The notes: generated by a model from the sequence alone, not told the origin. Positions 9,198 through 17,551 are shown, counted from the first letter of the stretch. The stretch: DNA of 64,000 nucleotides from CAVTUU01 sp045804965 (GCA_045804965.1 JBJMMD010000019.1:35636-99635), one strand, 5' to 3'. Made by a program: numbers and translations.

Positions 9198-9717
9198 CCG
9201 GCCCCCCATTCGCCGGAACCGGCGGCCGCCGAGCTTGCCTCCTTCGACGTCCCGTCGAGTCACCACCAATCTGCCTCGACGGACGCCTGACCGTATGCCG
9301 CGGGGGCGTTCGTGCTCCCTCGCGGGATATGGTCGCCTTTGGCAATTCGTTCTTCTCCGTTCTCATTCGTTTTCCGCAGTTTTTCGCATCCTCCTTCTGA
9401 GTCGCCTAGACCCGTGACGGCTCTATCAACGCTACGACCATTGCCCATTTGTGGGCATGCCAACGCAGGCGCTTCGTCGCACAAGCTTGCGTAGCCTCGC
9501 TGATGAACGGCGGTTAGAGCCGTATCGAGCCGAATACTCCCTTCGACTCATGCGGCTAAGACCATCTCACCACTAGCGTCAATGTGGGACTCGCGGTAGA
9601 GCCCTTCAACCGCCGTCATGTGAAGGAGGAGCAAAGGAGGACGTTAGGCGCGGTCATGACCTCGAACGATGACGGTTTCGGTTTCACATGTCCAGTGATC
9701 AAGAAGGAGAGGACAGG
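9198..9717. other. Intergenic region with motif copy D
   Basis: Short overlapping frames here have no ribosome-binding sites and no family resemblance. Motif copy D is at 9532-9559. A purine-rich stretch near 9622-9648 (GAAGGAGGAGC, AAAGGAGGACG) resembles ribosome-binding sites, but no convincing short ORF follows it. Confidence 0.5.
9532..9559 (+). promoter_or_regulatory. 28-nt repeated motif, copy D
   Basis: It reads GAATACTCCCTTCGACTC then ATGCGGCTAA and matches copy A in 19 of 28 positions. TACTCCC is close to the NarL heptamer TACYYMT. A -10-like TAGCGT follows 14 nt after the block. It lies 160 bp upstream of the DUF4397 gene. Confidence 0.5.
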
Positions 9718-10488
9718 ATGATACGCAAGAGACGCGGAATCAGGAGTCTTGGTCGTGGCATCGTCACGCTGCTGATCATCACAGCAATCGCAGGGCTGAT
9801 GGCGCCGACCGCAATCCATCCCGCCGCAGCTCAAGACACTTCGACCACCGTCGAAGTCCAAACGCGGGCGATGTTCTTACATGGCTCGCCGTCGCTCGGC
9901 AATATCGAAGTCAGCATCAACTGGGAAACGAAACTCGAAGAGTTCGGCTACGGTGACGCAAGCGACTGGATTGATATTCCACCGGGCGCTGTCGAAGTGA
10001 GCATGAACGCCGAACGACGCGGTTTCAACTACCTCGTCTACGATATGGTCTATCCCGCCCCAGCCGGGAACGACTACTACGCCGTCATTACCGAGCAACT
10101 CGTCCTCGCGGGGGCGTTCGATCGGAGTCCAATCCCCGACGGCGGTGCGCGCGTCCAAGTCGTCCAGGGCTCGGTCAGTCTTCCAGCCGTCAATGTTGTG
10201 GCGACGGGAGCGAATGTCGATTTCGCCACCCGGCTCGAATACCCTCGTACGTCAGAGTATTCCTCGGTACCGGCAGGCACCTATAACCTGGAATTCTCCC
10301 TTGCCGACTCTGGCCAGAAGGTACTCTCGGTCCCGAACGTCTCCCTAAGCGGCGACAAAGTCTACGAACTGGTCCTCATCGGCAACGCTAACGACAGCGG
10401 CCATCCGCTTGAGCTCAAGGTGCTCGAGGACAGCACCCAGCCTCTATCCGGCGGCACTTCGGAAGCTACGAGCACTCCAACCTCCTAA
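9718..10488 (+). CDS. Secreted DUF4397 domain-containing protein
   Basis: The 256-residue protein begins with a basic region and a hydrophobic signal segment (IVTLLIITAIAGLMAPTAIHPAAAQ), with cleavage likely after AAA/AAQ. The mature part carries two DUF4397-like beta-sandwich repeats. Marks are the opening VQTRAMFLHGSPSLGNIEVSIN, the central VRVQVVQGSVSLPAVNVV segment and the closing GDKVYELVLIGN. The tail is rich in Ser/Thr (SGGTSEATSTPTS). Members are extracellular and of unknown function. The ATG at 9718 follows GGAGAGGA, and an earlier ATG at 9688 would precede the ribosome-binding site. Motif copy D lies upstream. Confidence 0.82.
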   Translation: MIRKRRGIRSLGRGIVTLLIITAIAGLMAPTAIHPAAAQDTSTTVEVQTRAMFLHGSPSLGNIEVSINWETKLEEFGYGDASDWIDIPPGAVEVSMNAERRGFNYLVYDMVYPAPAGNDYYAVITEQLVLAGAFDRSPIPDGGARVQVVQGSVSLPAVNVVATGANVDFATRLEYPRTSEYSSVPAGTYNLEFSLADSGQKVLSVPNVSLSGDKVYELVLIGNANDSGHPLELKVLEDSTQPLSGGTSEATSTPTS

Positions 10489-10497
10489 TCGTGTGCT

Positions 10498-10536
10498 CCA
10501 CGTGCGTCGCATTCCCGCAAGGAGCGGCGCACGTGG
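10498..10536 (+). terminator. Strong hairpin after the DUF4397 gene
   Basis: CCACGTGCG pairs perfectly with CGCACGTGG, and the stem continues across one T-G pair into CGC/GCG, leaving a loop of about 13 nt. It starts 10 nt after the stop codon. No T-tract follows, so it may be a transcript-end stabiliser rather than a simple intrinsic terminator. Confidence 0.45.
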
Positions 10537-10664
10537 AACCGCCGGCGTGATCCGCTGAGCAGCTGCATGATGCCGACGACAGGCCGGATCTGATTCGATC
10601 GATCACTCGCTCGTTCCGATGTCCTGAAAATCGACAACATCCAAAAAGCCAAACGGAGAACCCC

Positions 10665-11402
10665 ATGTCACGAATTCGGGTCATTCCGGCGCTCTTGCTC
10701 ACGTTGGTTCTGATGACGACCGGCGTTCTGAGCGCGACTGCCCAAGATGCGACACCGAGCCCGATGCAAAATGCAACACCTCCCGCGGCGCAAGTTGTCC
10801 CCCCCGGCACCGAGGCGATGGGCGCCTCCTATTCGGATTGGGCGAAGAATTGGTGGGAGTGGTCTTTATCGTTCCCGACCGTCGTCAACCCCGGCGTCGA
10901 TGAAACGGGCGCCGCCTGCGGTCTCGGCCAGCACGGCGACGTCTTCTTCCTCGCCGCGTCGACCTTCGCCAATGCTGGTCTGATCCGCACCTGCATGATC
11001 CCAGAGGGGATGGCGATCCTCGTCCCCGTCATCGGTGCAGACTGCTCAACCGCCGAGGCTGATCCGAATCATGGAAGCGATGCGGCCTCGCTGAGCGCCT
11101 GCGCGAAAGCCTTAGTGGACCAGATCACTGCAGCCATGCTCAACGTCGACGGGACGGACATCACACTTCTGGAATCCTATCGTGTCCAGACTCCGGTCTT
11201 TAGCGTCATCCTCCCGGAGGGTAACTGGCTCAACGCGCCGGCGGGTTCCGCATCAGTCGTGGCCGACGGCGTCTACGTCCTCATCGAACCGATGTCGGTC
11301 GGCAGCCACACAATCAGCTTCGGCGGCACCTTCCCCACCGGAGGCTCGCTCGTCGTCACGTACAACATCACGGTCGAAGCGCCATCGGTGCCGGCCGGCT
11401 AA
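10665..11402 (+). CDS. Secreted protein with WWxW motif, function unknown
   Basis: The 245-residue protein has a clear signal peptide (MSRIRVIPALLLTLVLMTTGVLSATAQ). A Pro/Thr linker (DATPSPMQNATPPAAQVVPP) leads into a globular domain starting YSDWAKNWWEWSLSFPTVVNP. It keeps paired cysteines (GAACGLGQ, IRTCMIPEG, ADCSTAE, SACAK) that could form disulfides outside the cell. I recognise the DWxxxWWxWxxSxP opening from uncharacterised secreted proteins but know no function. It follows the DUF4397 gene and shares its export signal and + orientation, so both may be surface or envelope proteins induced together. Confidence 0.7.
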   Translation: MSRIRVIPALLLTLVLMTTGVLSATAQDATPSPMQNATPPAAQVVPPGTEAMGASYSDWAKNWWEWSLSFPTVVNPGVDETGAACGLGQHGDVFFLAASTFANAGLIRTCMIPEGMAILVPVIGADCSTAEADPNHGSDAASLSACAKALVDQITAAMLNVDGTDITLLESYRVQTPVFSVILPEGNWLNAPAGSASVVADGVYVLIEPMSVGSHTISFGGTFPTGGSLVVTYNITVEAPSVPAG

Positions 11403-11701
11403 GCGAACGCACTAGTCGTGACCGAAGAGTGTTCGTCGTGTCAGGAGCATCCTTCGCGGTCTCGCGATTGGCAAGGCAGCGACAGGGAGCAGGAATCGGC
11501 AAGCACAGTGCGGGCAGGAAGCCACTGTCGCCGAGCAACATTTAAGAGCGCAAGGGCGCGAGCGACCCTCGCCAACCAGTCAATAAGCAAGCGGAGAAAC
11601 TACATATTAAGAGGTCGCAGCGCGATCTGCCCGCGCGTCGCGGCTTCTGTCGCACCGACTCTGACGGCGGCAATCCGGTTTGAGGAAAGAGGTTCTAAGC
11701 G

Positions 11702-12214
11702 ATGAGCAAGTCGGCGCAGATGCTGGCGGCCGTCTATCCAGATGAGGAACACGCCGAGGTTATCCTGGACATGTTGGAGCGCATGCACCATGCGGGTACG
11801 ATCAGCTTGGTCGACGCCGCTCTCGTGACGAAGGATGATCAAGGCAAGGTCCAGATCCAAGAGACAAAGGAACTGACGGCACGCAAAGGTGCACGACGCG
11901 GCGCCGTCATTATCGGCTCGATGGCGATTCTTTTCCCGCCCACGATTGTCGCATCCGCGCTCGCCGGTGGAGTCATCGGCGCTATTAGCGGGAAGCTGCA
12001 CGATTCTGGGATCAAGAGCAAGCAACAACGCGAACTCGCCGATCACCTCGAGCAAGGAAAGGCGATCGTTGTCGCGTTGGCCGAGGACAAGTCGGTGGCG
12101 AAGGTGCAGTCAGCCCTAAAAGGTTTCGAAGGGGAACTCATCATCGCCGCCATCGACGAGGCCACCATGATCGAGATCAACAAAGCGGCCGTGTTCGAAG
12201 CCGGGCTGGACTGA
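11702..12214 (+). CDS. DUF1269 domain-containing protein (island copy 1)
   Basis: The 170-residue protein opens LAAVYPDEEHAEVILDMLERM, the ferredoxin-like first half of DUF1269, continues with VDAALVTKDDQGKVQIQET, then has a Gly/Ala-rich hydrophobic hairpin (GAVIIGSMAILFPPTIVASALAGGVIGAISG) and a second ferredoxin-like half (GKAIVVALAEDKSVAKVQSAL). The hydrophobic segment suggests membrane association. Two further DUF1269 proteins are encoded at 13963 and 18934, and similar proteins without the hairpin at 15196 and 17652. The function of the family is unknown. GAAAGAGG precedes the ATG. Confidence 0.85.
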   Translation: MSKSAQMLAAVYPDEEHAEVILDMLERMHHAGTISLVDAALVTKDDQGKVQIQETKELTARKGARRGAVIIGSMAILFPPTIVASALAGGVIGAISGKLHDSGIKSKQQRELADHLEQGKAIVVALAEDKSVAKVQSALKGFEGELIIAAIDEATMIEINKAAVFEAGLD

Positions 12215-12262
12215 CAGCGCTTGTGTCGATGACGGCTACGGCACGGAGAGAGGATAGCGATT

Positions 12263-12949
12263 GTGGTTCAGTATGATCTCCACATCGGCGCCCACGTCAA
12301 GAGCAAGGACGGGAAGAAGCTTGGCTCGATTCAGCGGCTGATCGTTCACCCGGACACGAGGCGGGTGGATGGATTCTTACTGGGTAGAGGGCATCTCTCC
12401 TCGAACATGATTGTCGCTGTCGCCCAAGTGGAATCGGCCAACGCTGACAGCGTCATGTTGAAACTCGACGCCCACGCGGCCGAACTGTTGCCGGTTTTCA
12501 TCCAGGAGCAACTCCTGAGATCTCCCGGCAATCTGACCTATTCAGGCAGGTGGGGAATGCAAGCCACCGTTGAGGGATCGGGAGAACACTCGGTCATGCG
12601 GTCTCCAGGCGGAGATTTTTCGACCATTAACTCCAATTCGTTGTTCGCACCGGCGCCGATCGGCATGGTGGAAGCGCAGAACCTCGACGACCTGCCGGAA
12701 AATAGCGTTCTGCTCAGTAAAGGAACCGAGGTCGTCGGCTCGGATGGCCGGAAGATCGGCCACGTCGACGATATCGTCGTCGACTCCGATCAGCGGATCG
12801 CCGGCTTCGTCATCAAAGCAGGTCACGTGTTCACTCACGACGTGCGCATCCCGATGTCGTCCGTCGCCGGGATCAGTCACGCGCACGTGCGCCTAAATGT
12901 CACGGCCGAGTCCGCGGCCCATGCGTCAGGGCCGGACCCCAGCGTCTGA
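12263..12949 (+). CDS. Two-domain PRC-barrel protein
   Basis: The 228-residue protein contains two PRC-barrel domains: residues about 3-75 (LHIGAHVKSKDGKKLGSIQRLIVHPDTRRVDGF) and about 145-215 (LSKGTEVVGSDGRKIGHVDDIVVDSDQRIAGFVIKAGHVFTHDVRIP). They are joined by a polar linker. PRC-barrels occur in photosynthetic reaction-centre H subunits and RimM, and stand-alone forms are common in stress-related clusters. The start is GTG at 12263 behind GAGAGGA. The gene lies 48 bp after a DUF1269 gene and 160 bp before a second PRC-barrel gene, so the three may be co-transcribed. Confidence 0.85.
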   Translation: MVQYDLHIGAHVKSKDGKKLGSIQRLIVHPDTRRVDGFLLGRGHLSSNMIVAVAQVESANADSVMLKLDAHAAELLPVFIQEQLLRSPGNLTYSGRWGMQATVEGSGEHSVMRSPGGDFSTINSNSLFAPAPIGMVEAQNLDDLPENSVLLSKGTEVVGSDGRKIGHVDDIVVDSDQRIAGFVIKAGHVFTHDVRIPMSSVAGISHAHVRLNVTAESAAHASGPDPSV

Positions 12950-13108
12950 GCGCGCTCATCCTTGCCAATCGGACGCCCGGGAGGTTGCCGCAGACGCACG
13001 GCAACGTCGACTGGTTTGGTGTCAATGTGTCGGGGCCGAGTTCAACTCCTCATTCGGCATTCGCCGTCCTCCCGTCCGCCGGTCGTCGTCCTGGTAAAGG
13101 AGCCTGTC

Positions 13109-13510
13109 ATGGTAGGTAATCGTAGCTCCCGATTCGTCAAACTGAGTCATTCTGACTTCCTCATCGAATACGCGGAGGAGGATGTGCGCGGGCGCACGGT
13201 GCTCACAACCGATGGCGACCGGATCGGAAGCGTCGACGATCTGCTGATCGACAGAGAGGATCAGAAGGTCCGCTTTCTCGAGGTTGGCACCGGGGGTTTT
13301 CTTGGCCTCGGTGAGCGCAAGTCTTTGATTCCCATCGAGGTCGTAAGTCAGGTCGACGAGGATCACGTCGTCGTAGACCAGTCACGTGAGCACGTCGCTG
13401 CGGCGCCGATCTACAACCCACACGTCGTCCAAACGGAACCGTATTTGAGTGATGTCTACGAGCACTATGGCTTTCCACCGCCGTGGGTCCCGGGCGCCGA
13501 GACAAGGTAA
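13109..13510 (+). CDS. PRC-barrel domain protein (single domain)
   Basis: The 133-residue protein carries one PRC-barrel: RGRTVLTTDGDRIGSVDDLLIDREDQKVRFLEVG, then FLGLGERKSLIPIEVVSQVDEDHVVVD. The tail ends in an acidic/aromatic segment (LSDVYEHYGFPPPWVP). This tail type is shared by many uncharacterised stress-associated PRC-barrel proteins. AAAGGAG lies 7 nt before the ATG at 13109, whereas the longer frame from 12962 has no site. No membrane segment is predicted. Confidence 0.85.
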   Translation: MVGNRSSRFVKLSHSDFLIEYAEEDVRGRTVLTTDGDRIGSVDDLLIDREDQKVRFLEVGTGGFLGLGERKSLIPIEVVSQVDEDHVVVDQSREHVAAAPIYNPHVVQTEPYLSDVYEHYGFPPPWVPGAETR

Positions 13511-13962
13511 GCATCTGACCTGCCGAGCCCCGCGGGTCATCCCCTAGTTCCAAATCCCACAGCGAGTTCCATCCACGCGTTTACGGCGGCGTTGTCTCAA
13601 CGTGCGACCGGTTTCCTCATGTTCCATCCCACTTCTAAAATCTGGTCAGCGTGGCGCCCCCAAAGCCGCGCCTTGATGGACGAAGCGCCCACTTCGCGCA
13701 ATTTGCCGGTTCTCGCCACCGAATACGCCCTTGGACCGATGCCGTTACAACTTGACACTTCATATATTCGTCGTGAGGTTTTTCACCGGTGTTGGGAAGC
13801 TGGGTTACAAGGTCAATCTGTCGGTGTCCAATCACGGGCTCGGATGTGCGCCGATCAGACGAGAACACGGCCGGTGGACTGAAGTATCGGCACGCAGGCG
13901 GTGCCTTGGGGCCACGGGAACGCGGAATCGACTCGTCGATTATCGGAAGGAGCTTTGTTGCT
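13511..13962. other. Intergenic region with motif copy B
   Basis: No supported gene. Motif copy B lies at 13721-13748, directly followed by TTGACA at 13752-13757 and an AT-rich TATATT at 13763-13768, the most AT-rich point of the region. The next gene starts at 13963. Confidence 0.5.
13721..13748 (+). promoter_or_regulatory. 28-nt repeated motif, copy B
   Basis: It starts GAATACGCCCTTGGACCG and ends ATGCCGTTAC. TATATT follows 14 nt after the block, a good -10 at 18 nt from ATGCCG. It faces the DUF1269 gene 215 bp downstream and is 24/28 identical to minus-strand copy F. Confidence 0.6.
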
Positions 13963-14454
13963 ATGAGCACGCTCGCGGTGATCGCCTATCCCCAGCAGGA
14001 TACGGCGGGTCAGGCGGCGGCGACGCTGTCTCGGATGCAAAAGGAATATCTGATCGAGCTCGAAGACGTCGCCTGGGTCACGAAAGCAATCGACGGGAAG
14101 ATGAAGTTACACCAGGCAACCAGTCTCACCGGAGTCGCCGCTTCGGGTGGGGCACTGTGGGGTTTCGTTTTCGGTCTCCTCTTCCTCGCACCTATCGCCG
14201 GAATGGCCATCGGCGCCGCGAGTGGCGCTCTGGTTGGGCACTTCAGCGACATCGGCATTGACGACAAATGGATCAAAGAGGTCGCCAGCTCGATTCCACC
14301 CGGCGGTTCGGCGCTCTTTGTCCTTGCCCGGAACTCCCAGAACGAGCGAGTCCTCCCTGAGATGGCCAAGTTCGGGGGCAATGTGATCAAAACATCGTTG
14401 TCTGCTGACCAGCAGGCCGCCCTTGAAGACGCGTTGTCGGCGAAGGCCGCATAG
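13963..14454 (+). CDS. DUF1269 domain-containing protein (island copy 2)
   Basis: The 163-residue protein starts MSTLAVIAYPQQDTAGQAAATLSRM and has the DUF1269 pattern. First comes LEDVAWVTKAIDGKMKLHQ. A hydrophobic Gly/Ala hairpin follows (ASGGALWGFVFGLLFLAPIAGMAIGAASGALVGHF), then a second half ending PPGGSALFVLARNSQNERVLPEM. The short GIDDKWIKEVASSIPPG segment is typical of this subfamily. GGAAGGAG at 13945-13952 fixes the start at 13963 rather than 13789. Motif copy B lies upstream. The function is unknown, and the hairpin suggests membrane insertion. Confidence 0.87.
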   Translation: MSTLAVIAYPQQDTAGQAAATLSRMQKEYLIELEDVAWVTKAIDGKMKLHQATSLTGVAASGGALWGFVFGLLFLAPIAGMAIGAASGALVGHFSDIGIDDKWIKEVASSIPPGGSALFVLARNSQNERVLPEMAKFGGNVIKTSLSADQQAALEDALSAKAA

Positions 14455-14577
14455 CAAAGCAGAGACCGCTTCTCGTGGCAACGACATCCTCCGCTTTGGT
14501 ATCCAGCCACCAAGGCGGGGATGACGGCCTCGGGAAGATCGTGGTCGGCCGCTTGAATTCCCGAAAGAGAGGCGCTG

Positions 14578-15114
14578 ATGTTGCGGGATAGACACGTGGG
14601 CGGGGGGGCGGAACCACCGGCCCCTGCGGCCGGCACTGGTAATCGCTACCGCATGGTCGAGAAGCTAGTCTCCATCGGCGACGACTTCTGGATTCAAGAC
14701 GACCAGGGACAGCGGGCCTATAAGGTTGATGGCAAAGCGCTACGCATACGCGACACGTTGGTTTTCCGCGATCCACATGGAAACGAAGTCTGCAAGATCC
14801 AAAAGCGGCTCGGCCGAATTCGCGAAACGATGGAGGTCGAAGGACCGGGCGGTCAGCGGATGGCCATGGTCAAGAAAGCCGCCATTACTCCATTACGCGA
14901 TCGCTTTGTCGTCAAAGTTGGCGACGGCCCCGATCTCGAGGTGCAAGGGAACATCCTTTCCCACGAGTATCGAATCGGCAATGTGGCCACCGTCTCGAAA
15001 AAGTGGTTCCGGGTTCGCGACTCCTACGGTGTGGAAATCCGACCTGGGCAAAATGATCTCCTGATACTGGCCACGACTGTCTGCATTGACCAGATGACGA
15101 GTGACGTGGGGTAG
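14578..15114 (+). CDS. LURP-one-related (LOR) family protein
   Basis: The 178-residue protein matches the LURP-one/tubby-like beta-barrel family: YRMVEKLVSIGDDFWIQDDQGQRAYKVDGKALRIRDTLVFRDPHGNEVCKIQKRL, then repeated short strands and VQGNILSHEYRIGNVATVSKKWFRVRDSYGVEI near the C-terminus. Bacterial and archaeal relatives are small soluble proteins of unknown function; the plant prototype is linked to pathogen response. The N-terminal 20 residues are Gly/Pro-rich and probably disordered. The ATG at 14578 follows GAGAGGCGCTG. It sits between a DUF1269 and a DUF6325-like gene. Confidence 0.85.
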   Translation: MLRDRHVGGGAEPPAPAAGTGNRYRMVEKLVSIGDDFWIQDDQGQRAYKVDGKALRIRDTLVFRDPHGNEVCKIQKRLGRIRETMEVEGPGGQRMAMVKKAAITPLRDRFVVKVGDGPDLEVQGNILSHEYRIGNVATVSKKWFRVRDSYGVEIRPGQNDLLILATTVCIDQMTSDVG

Positions 15115-15195
15115 CGCTCGCCGGACGGGCAGCGGGTGGGCACATTGCGCGGGCGCGAGCATGTGATCGCCCCCTGCGCATGAGGGACTCGTGAC

Positions 15196-15720
15196 ATGAC
15201 GTATGGACCTATGCAGCTGATTGTTATCGGCTTCGGACACGCCGCGCTTCCTTTGGATTTCGTCAATCAGTTGCGCAAGTTGCGTGAGGCAGGCGTTGTG
15301 CGCTTGGTCGACGCGGTCTTCGTGGCGAAGGACGAGCACGACGAATTAACTGCAGTCAAGCAGTCCGATATCAGCAAGGAGGAGTCAGTACTCCTCGGCA
15401 CAATCGTTGGCGCGCTTGTCGGCTACGGCGCTGTCGGGCAAACGGGCATCGAACTCGGTGCCGAGATCGGCAGCCTATCCTCAGAGGACGGGCTCTTTGG
15501 ACTCTCCACGGACGACATCGACGAAATCGCCGATCGGATTCCGCGCGGCACGGCGGCGACGTTCATCCTGCTGGAGCATCTCTGGGCGATCGGGTTGAAG
15601 GAAGCCGTCCGTAACGCAGACGGTCAAGTTATCGCTCAGGGATGGATCACTCCGACCACACTCGTTGCCATGGGCGAAAAGATGGCGGAAGAGGCAGGAG
15701 TAGGCGCTCGCATTGGGTGA
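15196..15720 (+). CDS. DUF6325/DUF1269-like protein
   Basis: The 174-residue protein opens MQLIVIGFGHAALPLDFVNQLRKLREAGVVRLVDAVFVAKD, then has a Gly/Ala segment (LLGTIVGALVGYGAVGQTGIELGAEIGSL) and a conserved ending IPRGTAATFILLEHLWAIGLKEAVRNADGQVIAQGWITPTTLVAMGEKMAEEA. The ending is shared with the protein at 17652, which lacks the Gly/Ala stretch. Both fit the DUF6325 group related to DUF1269. No enzymatic motif is visible. Confidence 0.75.
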   Translation: MTYGPMQLIVIGFGHAALPLDFVNQLRKLREAGVVRLVDAVFVAKDEHDELTAVKQSDISKEESVLLGTIVGALVGYGAVGQTGIELGAEIGSLSSEDGLFGLSTDDIDEIADRIPRGTAATFILLEHLWAIGLKEAVRNADGQVIAQGWITPTTLVAMGEKMAEEAGVGARIG

Positions 15721-16192
15721 CGACAGCACCACCTGGAGAGACGGATGCTTCGACGAGAGATGAGTTCGGTTCAATCAAGGAGGAGACTCCATGACGTGAG
15801 TCGAGTGGATGGTCGGAGCCACGTCCTTCACCCTGTACAACTTCTGCATTTTCACTGTCTGCATCCTCATCTTCGATAAGGGCAGCTGGGTGCCGGGAAT
15901 CACTGAAACCTTCCTCCCCATTCTTTGGCTCATCGATGCAAACCTTCTGGCATTGAAATCCAGTCGCGAGAACTTCTCCTCCGCTTTTCAGTTCGCGAGC
16001 CCCGCCACAACCGGCGGCAGCCCCGATCGCGGCAACTTCGTAGTCGCGCTCTTGGCGAACAAGGGAAATCCGGCGCTCACGTTCTAGTGACCGATCACAA
16101 CCTCGTTCGCCGTCTTTCCGGCGGTCTGACGACGGTTCGAAGAACCGCCGCTTTACGCCGCCCTGTCTTCATCGATCGTAGGCGGTATCGAG
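15721..16192. other. Region between DUF6325-like and membrane-protein genes
   Basis: It contains the disrupted small ORF listed at 15791-16087, preceded by an AAGGAGGAG ribosome-binding site. The remainder (16088-16192) shows only a short GC-rich hairpin near 16108-16125 (GCCG TCTTTC CGGC) and no ORF. Confidence 0.4.
15791..16087 (+). pseudogene. Small membrane ORF interrupted by TGA at codon 3
   Basis: AAGGAGGAG is followed 5 nt later by ATG ACG TGA; the same frame then continues as VEWMVGATSFTLYNFCIFTVCILIFDKG with a hydrophobic segment, ending at 16087. The strong site and the protein-like downstream frame suggest a nonsense mutation (for example TGG to TGA) in a roughly 98-residue membrane protein. 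Alternatively translation may begin at ATG 15809, which lacks a site. I do not recognise the family. A sequencing error is not excluded. Confidence 0.35.
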
Positions 16193-16993
16193 GTGAAGAC
16201 CCAATTGAGCAGAGAATCGAAATCTCCGGTATTCGACGCGATCCAACAGGGGCCAACGACTATCCAGCCGTTAGCGGTACGCAAAGCAGCTGTAAGAACC
16301 GCGATGATCGGTGTGATCTTCTCAGTTCTTTACCTAGTCACCTTCTTCATCATCAAATCGCGCTTGCCTCCCCTCGGCGCGACGGACCAGGAGTTGATCG
16401 CTTTCTACGGCGATCCGACCAATCGGCGTATCCTCATTGCCACGGGTCTCTACCTCGTCCCCTTCACCGGAATTGCCTTCATCTGGTTCATTGTCGCGTT
16501 GCGAATGTGGGTGACGGCTAGTTCCCCTCGAGAGAACGTGATCTTCTCCAACATCCAATTGGTGAGTGGCATCATCTTCACCACCCTCTTCTTTATCGGC
16601 GGGGCATCGATGTCCGTCATCGCCGCCACCATTGAACTCTCAGACGAGTCAATCGATCCTGTGGTCGCCCGGCAGTTCCCCCAGTACGGATCTATCATCC
16701 TCCTCGTCTTCGCGATGCGCATGGCGTCGATGTTCGTCCTGGCGACGTCAAACATCGGACGAACTACAGGAATCCTTCCGAGGTGGTTCGCCTACCTCAG
16801 CCTTGCAGTGGCTCTGGGTCTGCTGCTGTCGCTGTCGCTCAGCACCTGGCTCGTCATCGTCTTCCCCACATGGATCCTTGCGTGTTGCGCCATTCTGCTC
16901 GACCGCACCAGAAAGATTCCGCGCGACCTCATCGTACTGGGATCCGGCCAGGCAACGGAAAGCCTTTCAAGTCACCCCGCCGTGGACCGATGA
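16193..16993 (+). CDS. Predicted six-helix membrane protein, function unknown
   Basis: The 266-residue protein has about six membrane helices: AMIGVIFSVLYLVTFFII, LIATGLYLVPFTGIAFIWF, IFSNIQLVSGIIFTTLFFIGG, YGSIILLVFAMRMASMFVL, WFAYLSLAVALGLLLSLSLS and IVFPTWILACCAILLD. A short extramembrane loop after helix one carries LPPLGATDQELIAFYGDPTNR. No transporter or enzyme signature is evident. The start is GTG at 16193 with only a weak upstream site. It interrupts the series of small stress-type genes. Confidence 0.7.
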   Translation: MKTQLSRESKSPVFDAIQQGPTTIQPLAVRKAAVRTAMIGVIFSVLYLVTFFIIKSRLPPLGATDQELIAFYGDPTNRRILIATGLYLVPFTGIAFIWFIVALRMWVTASSPRENVIFSNIQLVSGIIFTTLFFIGGASMSVIAATIELSDESIDPVVARQFPQYGSIILLVFAMRMASMFVLATSNIGRTTGILPRWFAYLSLAVALGLLLSLSLSTWLVIVFPTWILACCAILLDRTRKIPRDLIVLGSGQATESLSSHPAVDR

Positions 16994-17443
16994 GGTGGCG
17001 CCCTGTCGTCGTGGTCCCGGGTCGGCGACGCTATTCGACATCACGCCCTTCTCGCCCATCGCGCGACGTTCTTCATTTGAACCGGCCAGGACTTTTCACT
17101 GCTGCTGTCAGGCAAATACTCCTTTGGTCGCTTGGCGCTACGACTCGTGATTGGCGAGGATGATCGTGCAACCTACGGCTACGGCGCGGTGGTCAGGAGG
17201 TTGCCCGCCTGGGTGCCGGGTCACAACGTCTCACGAAACCGCCTCCCGCGGGATCTGACGGCCCTCCCCCCCTGGCGCTGACCGGGAGAGCTCTTTCCGT
17301 CGTTCAGCAGGTTCAGTGCAGCACGCCTTCCTGAGCACGCTGAGCGCTCGTGAGAGACCCCTCCCGGTGGGTGGCGCCGATTGAGTGACACAGCCGAGGG
17401 CAGCAGCCGGTCCCGCACCGGCCACCACGGCGAGGAAAGCACC
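16994..17443. other. Intergenic region with motif copy C
   Basis: Apart from motif copy C at 17114-17141, I see no gene. Overlapping frames here are rich in Arg/Ser/Pro and lack start signals. A small ORF with its own ribosome-binding site begins at 17444. Confidence 0.5.
17114..17141 (+). promoter_or_regulatory. 28-nt repeated motif, copy C
   Basis: It starts AAATACTCCTTTGGTCGC and ends TTGGCGCTAC. TACTCCT matches the NarL-family heptamer TACYYMT exactly. The clearest downstream genes are the 35-codon ORF at 17444 and the DUF6325-like gene at 17652. No good -10 hexamer is seen at the expected spacing. Confidence 0.55.
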
Positions 17444-17551
17444 ATGGCGAGCAAAAGCAAATCTCAGAAGACGAGGACCGGTGAAAACGACAGACACCAC
17501 TTAGACGACGTCGCCGCCACATCGGATCTGTCTGCGGCGGCGAATTCTTAG
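17444..17551 (+). CDS. Small hydrophilic ORF of 35 residues
   Basis: ATG at 17444 follows GAGGAAAG with 5-6 nt spacing and reads MASKSKSQKTRTGEND, then RHHLDDVAATSDLSAAANS before TAG. The peptide is basic at its N-terminus and acidic/neutral later, with no membrane segment. It lies 100 bp before the DUF6325-like gene. The ribosome-binding site is the main support; no homologue is recognised. Confidence 0.4.
   Translation: MASKSKSQKTRTGENDRHHLDDVAATSDLSAAANS

Noticed and set aside
12962..13108. N-terminal extension of the PRC-barrel gene at 13109
   Set aside because: The frame is open but Arg-rich and lacks a start site, whereas AAAGGAG fixes the start at 13109.
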